A DNA stretch of 64,000 nt, taken from positions 1 to 64,000 of the forward strand of contig VYCF01000021.1 of NCBI GenBank assembly GCA_009844085.1, given 5' to 3'. Positions 7,970 through 16,013 of the stretch are shown here, in pieces (the stretch's first letter is position 1; each line of letters opens with the position of its first letter). The position numbers and the translations under genes are program-made. This DNA is from Gammaproteobacteria bacterium. GTDB lineage: Bacteria > Pseudomonadota > Gammaproteobacteria > Pseudomonadales > Pseudohongiellaceae. The notes under the pieces were generated by a model that did no database searches, was not told where the DNA came from, and saw only the letters and a program-made list of their open reading frames with translations.

Positions 7970-9129
7970 ATTCTCCTCAATACATCATTCGTAATCTGAC
8001 CCGAAAACCGGTACATGTTACGCTAACAATTATTCCTATTTGTGTGAGCTTCGTCGGCTTCATTGTAATCATTGGTGTTCGGAACGCTTATGATTTTGAG
8101 CGAGAATTAGATAGTGCCAACCGGTTAGTAACTATCAACCGCCAGTCTATTATCCAGCCACTGGCGCAAACCTTACCAGAGACTGTTAGGGAAATTCCGG
8201 GTGTAAACCAGGTGACCTACGTAACTTGGTTTGGGGGTTATTTTGAACAACCTGATGTAAGGTTTGCGCAATATGCTATTGAGCAATCAACCTATTTCCA
8301 AGTCTACAATCCGGTGGAATTAACGCTTGCGGAACACGAAATGTGGCAAGATGAACCAAGGGCAGTGCTGATTACTGAGCAATTGGCCAATCGCTTTAAC
8401 TGGCGCGTAGGTGACTTAGTCACAATCACCAGCACCATTTGGCAGCAAACTAATTTTGATAATCGCTGGCAGTTTATCATCGGTGGCATTTTCTCATCGG
8501 AACAAGCAGACACCGACCCGAACGCTATGTTTATAAAGCATGATTTCTTTGATAACAACAGATTGGTCGGTCGCGGCACGCTGACTTTTGCGGTTACCAA
8601 AGTAGCCGCTAATAGTGATATTGATACGGTTCAGAGTAACATTGACAATATCTTTGCCAATAGCCGCACACCGACCTTTACTTCGCGAGAGAGTGCGTTT
8701 GTCGAGTCTTTTCAGCGCCAGCTTGGTGACTTGGGTTTTCTGACGCAACTAGTGATGACAATTGTGATAATGGTCGTACTGTTGTTAACAACTAGCTCGC
8801 TTGTTCAATCAATTGTCGAACGACGGCGGGAATTGTCGATTCTGAGTGCGGTCGGATACTCGAAATTGCGACTTGGCTCGATTCTGATTGCAGAAGTACT
8901 GGTGATTATTGTTGGCGCGGTTATCTTCGCGCTTCTTTTTGTGCAGGGGCTGTCTTTGGCGGTAGATCAGTGGGCTGATGGATCACAATTATTGAAGATT
9001 GAACTCAATGCACTTGACTCTATCTGGGTCTTCGTTGTGGCACTCTTTCTAGGCTCAATCGGGTCACTATTGCCGCTTGCCCAACTGCTCCGAACCGATC
9101 TAGCTAGTAATTTGAAAGCGGGAGCTTAA
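7966..9129 (+). CDS. FtsX/MacB-type ABC permease, subunit 1
   Basis: A 387-aa protein with one N-terminal membrane span (about residues 19-39), a periplasmic core domain of about 210 residues (MacB-PCD type), then three spans including the conserved SIVERRRELSILSAVGYSKLRL coupling segment. It overlaps the ATPase gene (ATGA) and is followed after one base by a second permease of the same architecture. Two separate permease genes suggest a heterodimer, unlike single-gene MacB. Likely role: envelope extrusion of the peptide or protection against it. Confidence 0.87.
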   Translation: MNSPQYIIRNLTRKPVHVTLTIIPICVSFVGFIVIIGVRNAYDFERELDSANRLVTINRQSIIQPLAQTLPETVREIPGVNQVTYVTWFGGYFEQPDVRFAQYAIEQSTYFQVYNPVELTLAEHEMWQDEPRAVLITEQLANRFNWRVGDLVTITSTIWQQTNFDNRWQFIIGGIFSSEQADTDPNAMFIKHDFFDNNRLVGRGTLTFAVTKVAANSDIDTVQSNIDNIFANSRTPTFTSRESAFVESFQRQLGDLGFLTQLVMTIVIMVVLLLTTSSLVQSIVERRRELSILSAVGYSKLRLGSILIAEVLVIIVGAVIFALLFVQGLSLAVDQWADGSQLLKIELNALDSIWVFVVALFLGSIGSLLPLAQLLRTDLASNLKAGA

Positions 9130-9130
9130 C

Positions 9131-10309
9131 ATGGGTATCGATTTTCATATCGCCGTATGGAGTTTACGAAACGCTTTGCACCGCCGGTATGAAGTTGTAA
9201 CTATTATTGCTGGCGCTGCATCATTAGCAATCATCGTGATGATTTTTTTAATGCTCAGAACAAGTCTGAGTGGAGTATTGGACAAGGCTGGTTCTGAAGA
9301 AACACTGATTATTCTTGGTAATGGCACAACCTCCGAAATCACCAGCAGCCTTTCGGCGCAGGAAATCGATTTTATAACCATTGCAGCGCAGCAGGCGGTA
9401 CAAACAACGATTGTCACATCGCCCGAAATTTATACAAACATCAGGGTAGCCGGAACGGACATGACCGAAGCCTCTTTGGTTGCACTGAGGGGCGTATCCA
9501 CAGATGCCTATAAGCTGCGGCGCCAATGGCGAATCACTGATGGGCGTATGTTCCAATCAGGCCGGCGTGAATTGATAGTTGGTAGTTCCTTGGCAGACCG
9601 TTATCCATGGCTCGACATAGGTCAGGCCATTACGCTTAGCGAAGCGGAATGGCAGATTGTCGGTCACTTCAGTGCAGGTGAGACCGTTGCTGAATCTGAA
9701 ATTTGGGGTAGTGCGTTATTACTACAGGATGCATTTCACCGCGGCAGTATGTATCAGTCCATCCGAATTGGAGCACCAGATGCGTTCGATGCACAGCAAA
9801 TCAAGAATAATCTCGAAAGCGGTACATTACGCACGGCCATCCTCATCAAGAATCAGCGCGAATACTATGCCGATCAGATCCGGGAACTAACTGGGTTCAT
9901 TGATTTGATTGCCATACCTAGCATTGCAATGTTAGTTGTGGCCACCAGCCTTGTGACACTCAAAAGCATGTACACCATGATGGAAGTAAGGGAGCGAGAA
10001 GTGGCTATAATGCGCGCCATTGGTTTTCCAGTTGCCAGTATTGTGATATGGGTTTTCACCCAAGGTGTGCTGATAAATATCTTCGGAGGCTTCATTGGCG
10101 TTGCATTCGTATTTGCTTTTTTTGGTGACTTCAAGGCTTCGCTGATGAATCAAATAAGCTTCAGTGACATCGTTTTTTCGCTGTCAATCACGCCGATACA
10201 TATAACTGCAGCGTTTTTCTGTATCTTGATCACTGCGGTTCTGGGTGGGGCGCCACCAGCCATGATTGCAGCTCGCCGCTCAATTGTAATTGCCCTCCGC
10301 TACCAATGA
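9131..10309 (+). CDS. FtsX/MacB-type ABC permease, subunit 2
   Basis: A 392-aa paralogue of the preceding permease: an N-terminal span (about 24-45), a periplasmic domain, and three C-terminal spans with the coupling segment MMEVREREVAIMRAIGFPVASI. It starts one base after the previous stop and its own stop overlaps the ATG of the TPR gene. Sequence divergence between the two subunits supports a heteromeric complex with the ATPase at 7265 and the HlyD-type adaptor at 6000. Confidence 0.87.
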   Translation: MGIDFHIAVWSLRNALHRRYEVVTIIAGAASLAIIVMIFLMLRTSLSGVLDKAGSEETLIILGNGTTSEITSSLSAQEIDFITIAAQQAVQTTIVTSPEIYTNIRVAGTDMTEASLVALRGVSTDAYKLRRQWRITDGRMFQSGRRELIVGSSLADRYPWLDIGQAITLSEAEWQIVGHFSAGETVAESEIWGSALLLQDAFHRGSMYQSIRIGAPDAFDAQQIKNNLESGTLRTAILIKNQREYYADQIRELTGFIDLIAIPSIAMLVVATSLVTLKSMYTMMEVREREVAIMRAIGFPVASIVIWVFTQGVLINIFGGFIGVAFVFAFFGDFKASLMNQISFSDIVFSLSITPIHITAAFFCILITAVLGGAPPAMIAARRSIVIALRYQ

Positions 10310-11037
10310 ACGATAAGAAACGAAAACCAATGACTGTAATTGAAGACTTTATGACCTTCGAGTCTGCTCTGCTGGAGGCAGATGCCTTCGGCGATTTTAA
10401 GAAAATAGAGGTGCTTAGATGTGAGCTTGAAGCCGCAAAAGTAGCCAAGCCAATACGTCTTTGGCAAACATACTACGTAGCATTTAGCAGTATTTTGTTG
10501 TGTGAAGCTGAGATTAATCCTATCGAAAACATTGAAAAAGCCATAGACGTGCTGCAGGGTGCCTATGGATCTGCGGAACATGTATCAGAGTTGTATACCA
10601 TCGCAGCCCTTGCCCACAGCCATTTCGCGGCAGTACTCTTGAATCCGCTCAGAAAGGCCGAAATGGGCCTTAGATATGAAAACGCACTAAGCTATGCTTA
10701 TGCTGCCGACAGCAAAAACCCGCGCGCACTATATACTGAGGCTATATCAATATTCCACAAGCCGCGGGTGGTGGGTGGTAATAAGAAAAAAGCTTTGGCA
10801 CTAATGCGTAAAGCCATCGAATGTTTCGACGCTCATGCGAAGCGCTATGATGATAACTCCAAGTTACCTAACTGGGGTTTTTGTGAAACATGGTATGCGA
10901 TTGGTAAAGCTTGCTTGCATTTTAATGATTTTGAACAAGCGGCAGAGGCGATAAAAAAAGTCGAAGCAGTGAGGCCGGGTCATAGAAAAGCGAAGGAGCT
11001 TTGTGCCCAACTGAAGATGAAGATCAATCCAGATTAA
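10306..11037 (+). CDS. TPR-like helical repeat protein, last gene of the island operon
   Basis: A 243-aa soluble protein with no signal peptide. Helical repeats typical of tetratricopeptide folds are visible, for example around LRYENALSYAYAADSKNPRA and NDFEQAAEAIKKVEAVRPGH. ATG 10306 overlaps the permease stop; a second ATG nearby would give a protein 6 residues shorter. It is the only non-enzyme, non-transporter gene in the operon. Possible roles are scaffold for the modification complex or immunity factor; neither can be shown here. Confidence 0.7.
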   Translation: MNDKKRKPMTVIEDFMTFESALLEADAFGDFKKIEVLRCELEAAKVAKPIRLWQTYYVAFSSILLCEAEINPIENIEKAIDVLQGAYGSAEHVSELYTIAALAHSHFAAVLLNPLRKAEMGLRYENALSYAYAADSKNPRALYTEAISIFHKPRVVGGNKKKALALMRKAIECFDAHAKRYDDNSKLPNWGFCETWYAIGKACLHFNDFEQAAEAIKKVEAVRPGHRKAKELCAQLKMKINPD

Positions 11038-11092
11038 ACAGTGTATACAGATAGAGTATTCACCTGACAGTCGCCGCTCCCGGTCGGTTTAG

Positions 11093-11614
11093 TTCAAGCA
11101 GCCGCGGCGCTTTAACGGCCATGCGCGCCACCTGCCGCGGGGAAAAGTGCCCCAACAGCCCGGCGAACCCATCCAGATCGACCACCTGTCTGCCTCCCGC
11201 GAAAGCAAGCAACTCAAGGAGTTCAAAGCTGTCTCCCCCGTCGGCAAGCAAATGGTCGTCCAGGTCTTCAGCCGCGCCACCGCGCACAACGCCAAACGTT
11301 TCCTCGAAACCGTCCGCGCGCAACTCCCCTTCCCTCACGTCTTCAACGGGGTCGACGGCGGCAGCGAGTTCCGCGCCGACTTCGAGCGTTTCTGCGAAGA
11401 ACTGAATATCCCGCTCTTCGTGCTGCCGCCCAAGACGCCCCAACTCAACGGACGAGTCGAACACGCAAAAGATACCACCGGCATCAAGTTTTGGAACCGC
11501 TACGATGGCGACTTAACCGTCGTGGCCGCCAATCGCACTCTCGCCGACTATCAACGCTTCTATCACTAGGTTAGACCGCATCAGACCCTCGACTTCATGA
11601 CATCCGACGAGTAA
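11093..11614 (+). pseudogene. Eroded IS481-type transposase (integrase catalytic domain remnant)
   Basis: An open frame from 11093 lacks any N-terminal HTH part. It carries the DDE-type core: QIDHLS (first Asp), GVDGGSEF (second Asp) and NGRVEHAKDTTGIKFW (Glu). An in-frame TAG at 11567-11569 interrupts it; reading on gives VRPHQTLDFMTSDE, the family's usual C-terminal motif, before a TAA at 11612-11614. The 5' truncation plus internal stop make it a pseudogene. It is GC-rich, like the chromosome and unlike the island it borders. No clear terminal inverted repeats were found. Confidence 0.85.
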
Positions 11615-11672
11615 CTTCAAAAAACATGGACTGCCCCGCTCAGTCTCACATGTGCTGAATCCGCACATAGTG

Positions 11673-11701
11673 TTGGCAAACTGCCGACATAGTGTTATGG
11701 T
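11673..11701 (+). promoter_or_regulatory. Candidate sigma-70 promoter of the GntR/ABC operon
   Basis: TTGGCA (11673-11678) and TATGGT (11696-11701) are separated by exactly 17 bp, 38 bp before the GntR start. The -10 box lies inside the palindrome below, which fits autorepression. The fit to consensus is moderate. Confidence 0.45.
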
Positions 11702-11715
11702 TATGTATAACACTA
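11690..11715. promoter_or_regulatory. GntR (YtrA-type) operator palindrome
   Basis: TAGTGTTAT and ATAACACTA form a perfect 9-bp inverted repeat around an 8-bp spacer. YtrA-type repressors are known to bind AGTGT/ACACT-like palindromes upstream of their own ABC operons. The left half, ACATAGTGTT, is also repeated directly at 11665-11674 and 11687-11696 (22-bp period), so a second half-site may lie on the same DNA face. Confidence 0.7.
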
Positions 11716-11738
11716 AATCAGAAGCCGGAGGCATCGCC

Positions 11739-12116
11739 TTGCAGGAAAACTGGAACAGCAGGGAACCCATCTATCGCCAACTGCGCGACCGCGTCGCCGA
11801 ACGCATCATCGACGGGGTCTGGGCGGAAGGCGAGGCGGTACCCTCGGTGCGCAGGATTTCCCATGAATTGCGCATTAACCCGATCACAGTTTCGCGCGCC
11901 TACCAGATTCTCGTCGACGAGCAATTGCTCGAAATGCGGCGGGGGCTCGGCATGTATGTCGCCGCGGGAGCGCGGGAGCGCCTGCGCGAACTGGAACGAA
12001 ACCGGTTTTTGGAAAAGGAGTGGCCGGCGGTCGTCGAGCGGATCGACCGCCTCGGATTGAAACTGGACGAATTGCCCGGCGGCGCCGGCAAGTCGTCCCC
12101 AACTGGAAAAAGGTAA
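11739..12116 (+). CDS. GntR-family transcriptional repressor, YtrA subfamily
   Basis: A 125-aa protein from TTG 11739, chosen because GGAGG (11727-11731) lies 7 nt upstream and the family's N-terminal REPIYRQLRDRV follows at once. The winged helix-turn-helix covers about residues 8-75 (GEAVPSVRRISHELRINPITVSRAYQIL). The remaining short helical tail is the YtrA dimerisation region; there is no ligand-binding effector domain, typical for the subfamily. It is coupled to the ABC ATPase gene 6 nt downstream and probably represses the operon through the palindrome at 11690. Confidence 0.88.
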   Translation: MQENWNSREPIYRQLRDRVAERIIDGVWAEGEAVPSVRRISHELRINPITVSRAYQILVDEQLLEMRRGLGMYVAAGARERLRELERNRFLEKEWPAVVERIDRLGLKLDELPGGAGKSSPTGKR

Positions 12117-12122
12117 GAATTC

Positions 12123-12989
12123 ATGGAAAACGTTGTTGCAGCCCGTGCGCTGGAAAAGACGTACGGCAGCCTCAAGGCGCTCGACGGGGTCGATCTCGCG
12201 ATTTCCGCCGGCTCGATCTGCGGCCTGATCGGCCCCAACGGCGCCGGCAAGACCACGACGCTGAAGGCCCTGCTCGGATTGATCGACGTGCGCGGCGAGC
12301 TTGAAGTCGCCGGCATGGATCCGCGTGCGGCCAGGCACAGTCTCATGCAGGAGGTCTGTTTTATCGCCGACGTCGGCATCCTGCCCGGCTGGATGACGAC
12401 CAGGCGACTGCTCGATTACGTCGAGTCAGTGCATCCCCGCTTTGACCGGACGCGGGCCGAGCGACTGCTCGCCGACACGGACATACCGGCGGACAAGCGC
12501 ATCCGGGCGCTGTCGAAAGGCATGATCACGCAATTGCACCTGTCCGTGGTCATGGCCATCGACGCCAGCCTGCTCGTGCTCGACGAGCCGACCATCGGGC
12601 TCGACATCATGTACCGCAAGACTTTCTACGACCGCCTGCTGAACGATTATTACGACGGCAGCCGCACAATCGTCATCAGCACGCACCAGGTCGAGGAAAT
12701 CGAACATTTGCTGACGCATCTGCTTTTCATAGACAAGGGCAGGATCGTGCTCGACATGCCGGTGCCGGAAATGGCCGAGCATTATGTCGAAGTTGCGGTC
12801 GAGCCCGCCCAGCGCGAACGGGCGCTGAGTCTTGACCCGATGCACAAGCGGGAACTGCTCGGCCAACTCGTCTGCATTTACGCAGGCGTCGCGCGCCGGC
12901 ATCTGGAAGGTCTGGGTGAACTGCGGACGCCGGCGGTTGCCGACCTGTTCGTGGCCAAGCTCAAGCGGGAGGGAAATCATGAGAACTGA
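12123..12989 (+). CDS. ABC transporter ATP-binding protein of the YtrA-controlled operon
   Basis: A 288-aa ATPase. Walker A is GPNGAGKTT (about 36-44), the signature is ALSKGMITQL, a degenerate LSGG in which Lys replaces the third residue as in many YtrB/BcrA-like proteins, Walker B is LLVLDEPTIGLD and the H-loop is STHQVEE. A C-terminal region of about 80 residues follows. Transporters controlled by YtrA-type regulators often answer envelope stress or cell-wall antibiotics; that role is inferred. The end overlaps the permease gene by 11 nt. Confidence 0.88.
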   Translation: MENVVAARALEKTYGSLKALDGVDLAISAGSICGLIGPNGAGKTTTLKALLGLIDVRGELEVAGMDPRAARHSLMQEVCFIADVGILPGWMTTRRLLDYVESVHPRFDRTRAERLLADTDIPADKRIRALSKGMITQLHLSVVMAIDASLLVLDEPTIGLDIMYRKTFYDRLLNDYYDGSRTIVISTHQVEEIEHLLTHLLFIDKGRIVLDMPVPEMAEHYVEVAVEPAQRERALSLDPMHKRELLGQLVCIYAGVARRHLEGLGELRTPAVADLFVAKLKREGNHEN

Positions 12990-13815
12990 ACTGCAGCGCT
13001 TCGGCGCCTTGTTGCGGAAGGAGTTCATCGAGCATCGCAACCTGTTTGTAGTCACGCCGGCGGTATTCAGCCTGTTGATGTTGCTGATCGGGTACCTGAT
13101 CGTACTGGCGCTGCCGGAATCCAACGAACGCGTACTGCTGGAGCAGGCTTCAAGCCTGTTGCTCGATTTGCCGCTGCGCTCGGCGGCGATCTTCCCGGTG
13201 TTGCTGTCGGCGCCGTTCGCGCCGGCGCTGTTTCTGACCTCGATCATTTATCTGACGGTCTGCCTGTACCAGGACCGCAAGGACCGCAGCTTCCTTTTCT
13301 GGCAATCGATGCCGGTCTCCGACTGGCATGCCGTGCTGGCGCGCGTCGTCACCACGGTGTTCGTCATTCCCGCCATCGCGGCCGCATTTCTGCTGATCTG
13401 CCTGCTGGTGCTCACACTGTGGCTGCAATTCGCCGCGTCGCGCTTCGATCTGCCTTTCGCATTCGGCAAGACGCTGTTGCTCGCGCTCGACGGAACCGTG
13501 CTGTTCTATTGCTTCGCCTGGCTGCATGGGCTGCTGTTCATGCCGATCATCGGCTGGTTCCTGCTGTTCTCGGCCTGGTCCCGGCGCGTGCCTTTCCTGT
13601 GGGCCGTTGGCGTTTTGTGCATATTGGCGCTGCTCGAAGCATGGCTGCTCGACAGCATCTACTTCGTTTACTGGATGAACTGGTCGGCGCGGGAACTGGT
13701 GCTTGGCTATCCGGACATCTTCTCGACGCTGTTCAGCTACGACATGCTGATCGCCCTGGCGCTCGGCGGGGTGCTGCTCTGGGGCGCCACCCTGATGCGC
13801 CGGTTCAACGACTGA
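12979..13815 (+). CDS. ABC transporter permease
   Basis: A 278-aa hydrophobic protein starting at ATG 12979, inside the end of the ATPase gene. Six or so membrane spans are visible, the first around FVVTPAVFSLLMLLIGYLIV and the last around MLIALALGGVLLWGATLM. The N-terminal LLRKEFIEHRN is the usual cytoplasmic coupling start of ABC-2 permeases. It forms the membrane part for the ATPase at 12123. The substrate is unknown. Confidence 0.85.
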   Translation: MRTELQRFGALLRKEFIEHRNLFVVTPAVFSLLMLLIGYLIVLALPESNERVLLEQASSLLLDLPLRSAAIFPVLLSAPFAPALFLTSIIYLTVCLYQDRKDRSFLFWQSMPVSDWHAVLARVVTTVFVIPAIAAAFLLICLLVLTLWLQFAASRFDLPFAFGKTLLLALDGTVLFYCFAWLHGLLFMPIIGWFLLFSAWSRRVPFLWAVGVLCILALLEAWLLDSIYFVYWMNWSARELVLGYPDIFSTLFSYDMLIALALGGVLLWGATLMRRFND

Positions 13816-13831
13816 AAGTGAGAAATACGAA

Positions 13832-14044
13832 ATGAGAAAGTATCTTCTGCGCAATCGGCACACGCTGCTGCTTGGCGTGATCGCGGCGTTTTCCGCCCTT
13901 ATGCTGCTCGAAGCCGGCCTGAGCGGACGGAAACTGTTCGAAATCGAGATCGACAACAGTTTTCTGCATCTCCGGGTGGGAGACGAGGCATTCCTCGAAG
14001 AACTTGAATTTCTCGACGACTTCGGCATCGACATCGATTTCTGA
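13832..14044 (+). CDS. Small single-span membrane protein with acidic C-terminus
   Basis: A 70-aa protein, 16 nt after the permease and probably in the same operon. A basic N-terminus (MRKYLLRNRH) leads into one hydrophobic segment (TLLLGVIAAFSALMLLEAGL), and the last 20 residues are strongly acidic and end with GIDIDF. I do not recognise the family. The layout suggests a small accessory subunit anchored in the inner membrane with its acidic tail outside. Confidence 0.6.
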   Translation: MRKYLLRNRHTLLLGVIAAFSALMLLEAGLSGRKLFEIEIDNSFLHLRVGDEAFLEELEFLDDFGIDIDF

Positions 14045-14128
14045 TCCTGCTGTGTTGCCGGTAAGACCGGTTGGGCTGTGCTAGTATCGCCCTGCCTCGT
14101 AAACCGGACCCGAAGGACCAGAATTTCC

Positions 14129-15145
14129 ATGACGATGAATACGCGCATCGTCCTCGCGCGCAGGCCCGAGGGCGAACCGACCGACGACTGCTTCCGCGTC
14201 GAAACCACCGAATTGCCCGAACTCGAAGAAAACCAGATTCTGATCAAGGTCTGCTGGCTCTCGCTCGACCCCTACATGCGCCCGCGCATGAACGACATGA
14301 AGTCCTACGCCAAACCCTTGCAGATCGGCGACGTCATGACCGGCGAATCCACGGGAGTCGTGCTCGAATCGAAATCGGACAAATACCGGCCGGGAGACCA
14401 CGTCGCAGCCCATCTCGGCTGGCAGTCTCATATCATTGCCGATGCCGACAATCCGGCGGTCATGCCGGTGGATCTCGCCAACGGCACTTTGTCGGCGCAT
14501 CTCGGCGTCGTCGGCATGCCCGGCAGAACCGCATATTTCGGGCTCCGGGAAGTCGGCAACCCGAAGGCGGGCGAAACCCTGGTCGTGGCCGCCGCATCCG
14601 GCGCGGTGGGTTCCGTGGTCGGTCAGATGGCGAAAATCCTCGGCCTGCGCGCGGTGGGCGTCGCCGGCGGACCTGAAAAATGCCGCTACGTGACCGAAGA
14701 ACTGGGCTTCGACGCCTGCATCGACTACAAGGCGGATAATTTTGCCGAAAAACTCGCGGCCGCCTGCCCCGACGGCATCGACGTCTATTTCGAAAATGTC
14801 GGCGGCGAGGTGACGAAGGCGGTAGCCGGACTGCTCAACCCCGGCGCCCGGGTTCCGATCTGCGGTTACATCTCGAATTACAACGACGCCGATCTTGAAC
14901 AGGCCGAAACGCCTTTCCATATCCTCAAGCGGCTCGACTCCGTGCCCGAACATCGCTTCTTTCTCGTCACCGAATGGCATGAACGCTGGCTCGAAGCCAC
15001 CCGGCAGCTCGGCCAATGGATAGGGGAAGGGAAACTCAAATACCGCGAAAGCGTCGGCGAAGGACTGGAGAACGCGCCGGAATATTTCCGCGGCATGCTC
15101 AAGGGCCGCAATTTCGGCAAGCAACTGGTCAAGGTAGCGGACTGA
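14129..15145 (+). CDS. NADP-dependent medium-chain oxidoreductase (CurA/YncB-like)
   Basis: A 338-aa zinc-independent MDR enzyme. ATG 14129 follows AAGGA. The N-terminal catalytic domain has LSLDPYMRPRMND, typical of the leukotriene-B4-dehydrogenase-like/CurA group. The nucleotide-binding fold has AASGAVGSVVGQMAKI, followed by VGVAGGPEKC and YFENVGGE. Known members reduce alpha,beta-unsaturated ketones or aldehydes with NADPH. An extended -10-like TGTGCTAGTAT lies at 14077-14087. It leads an operon with two SDRs and an acyl-CoA dehydrogenase, so lipid or polyketide-derived enone metabolism is likely. Confidence 0.87.
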   Translation: MTMNTRIVLARRPEGEPTDDCFRVETTELPELEENQILIKVCWLSLDPYMRPRMNDMKSYAKPLQIGDVMTGESTGVVLESKSDKYRPGDHVAAHLGWQSHIIADADNPAVMPVDLANGTLSAHLGVVGMPGRTAYFGLREVGNPKAGETLVVAAASGAVGSVVGQMAKILGLRAVGVAGGPEKCRYVTEELGFDACIDYKADNFAEKLAAACPDGIDVYFENVGGEVTKAVAGLLNPGARVPICGYISNYNDADLEQAETPFHILKRLDSVPEHRFFLVTEWHERWLEATRQLGQWIGEGKLKYRESVGEGLENAPEYFRGMLKGRNFGKQLVKVAD

Positions 15146-15150
15146 AAAGC

Positions 15151-15987
15151 ATGGCCGACGCATCGCCGCGGGACTTCTCGGCCGCCGGTCTGTTCGACCT
15201 GCGCGGCAGAACCGCGCTCGTTACCGGCGGCAGCAGCGGTATCGGCCTGGAAATGGCGAAAGGCCTGCTGCAGAACGGGGCGCGGGTCATCATCGCCTCG
15301 CGTTCGCGAAAGAAACTCGATGAAGCACTGGCGGAACTCGCGGACTATCCGGAAGTGGAGGCGGTCGAATTCGACATTACCGAAGCGGAAGACCGGCTGC
15401 GGCTCGCAGCCGAGGTTAAACGGCGTTTCGGTTCACTATATCTGCTGATCAATAACGCGGGCACGAACTGGGGCGCGAAGCTGGAGGACTATCCCGACGC
15501 CGGCTTCGCCAAGGTCATGGACACCAATGTCAACGCCCAGTTCGCCCTGACGCGCGACCTCGCGCCGCTGCTGGCCGCGGCAGGCAGCGCCGGAATGCCC
15601 GCGCGAATCGTCAACATCGGCTCGATGGATGGCCTCCACGTGCCGATCGTGCAGCGCACGCCCACCTTCGCGTATTCGGCGAGCAAGGCGGCGCTGCATC
15701 ATCTCACCCGCGCATTGGCGGTGGAACTCGGACCGCGAAACATAACCGTGAATGCCGTAGCGCCCGGATTCTTCGCTTCGCGCATGACCCGCTTCGTATT
15801 CGAGCGCTATCTGGCCGATATCGAAGCGGATTGCCCGCTCGGCCGCATCGGCGAGCCAGAGGAAATCGTCGGCGTCGTCACCTATCTGGCGTCCCGAGCC
15901 GGCTCCTACACCACGGGCGCGGTGATTCCAGTCGATGGCGGCACTTCCATTTCCAAGGGAAAACGCGATTGGATGGACGAAAACTGA
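15151..15987 (+). CDS. Short-chain dehydrogenase/reductase
   Basis: A 278-aa classical SDR. The NAD(P) motif TGGSSGIG sits near residue 25, NNAG in the middle, and the catalytic Ser-Tyr-Lys set is seen as NIGSMDGL and YSASKAAL. PVDGGTSISKG closes the fold. The start ATG is 6 nt after the oxidoreductase stop. Similar enzymes act as 3-oxoacyl reductases or gluconate-5-dehydrogenase-like enzymes; the substrate cannot be named. Confidence 0.87.
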   Translation: MADASPRDFSAAGLFDLRGRTALVTGGSSGIGLEMAKGLLQNGARVIIASRSRKKLDEALAELADYPEVEAVEFDITEAEDRLRLAAEVKRRFGSLYLLINNAGTNWGAKLEDYPDAGFAKVMDTNVNAQFALTRDLAPLLAAAGSAGMPARIVNIGSMDGLHVPIVQRTPTFAYSASKAALHHLTRALAVELGPRNITVNAVAPGFFASRMTRFVFERYLADIEADCPLGRIGEPEEIVGVVTYLASRAGSYTTGAVIPVDGGTSISKGKRDWMDEN

Positions 15988-16013
15988 TTTCAGACTGACA
16001 TGAGAGAAAATTA

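Larger units (their letters stand above)
1..11040. other. AT-rich genomic island carrying a streptolysin-S-like peptide biosynthesis and export operon
   Basis: Everything from the left edge to the end of the TPR gene is visibly richer in A and T than the GC-rich remainder, and its codon third positions are mixed, whereas later genes favour G or C. All genes lie on the plus strand. The right limit abuts a decayed IS481-type transposase. The left limit is not seen. The first 132 bases hold no complete gene; frame 3 is open from base 3 to a TAG at 48-50 and may be the tail of an upstream gene. I infer acquisition by horizontal transfer; the compositional break is directly visible, the mechanism is not. 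Confidence 0.8.

Noticed and set aside
11060-11464. Minus-strand open frame opposite the transposase remnant
   Set aside because: The plus strand carries the DDE motifs; the minus frame has none.
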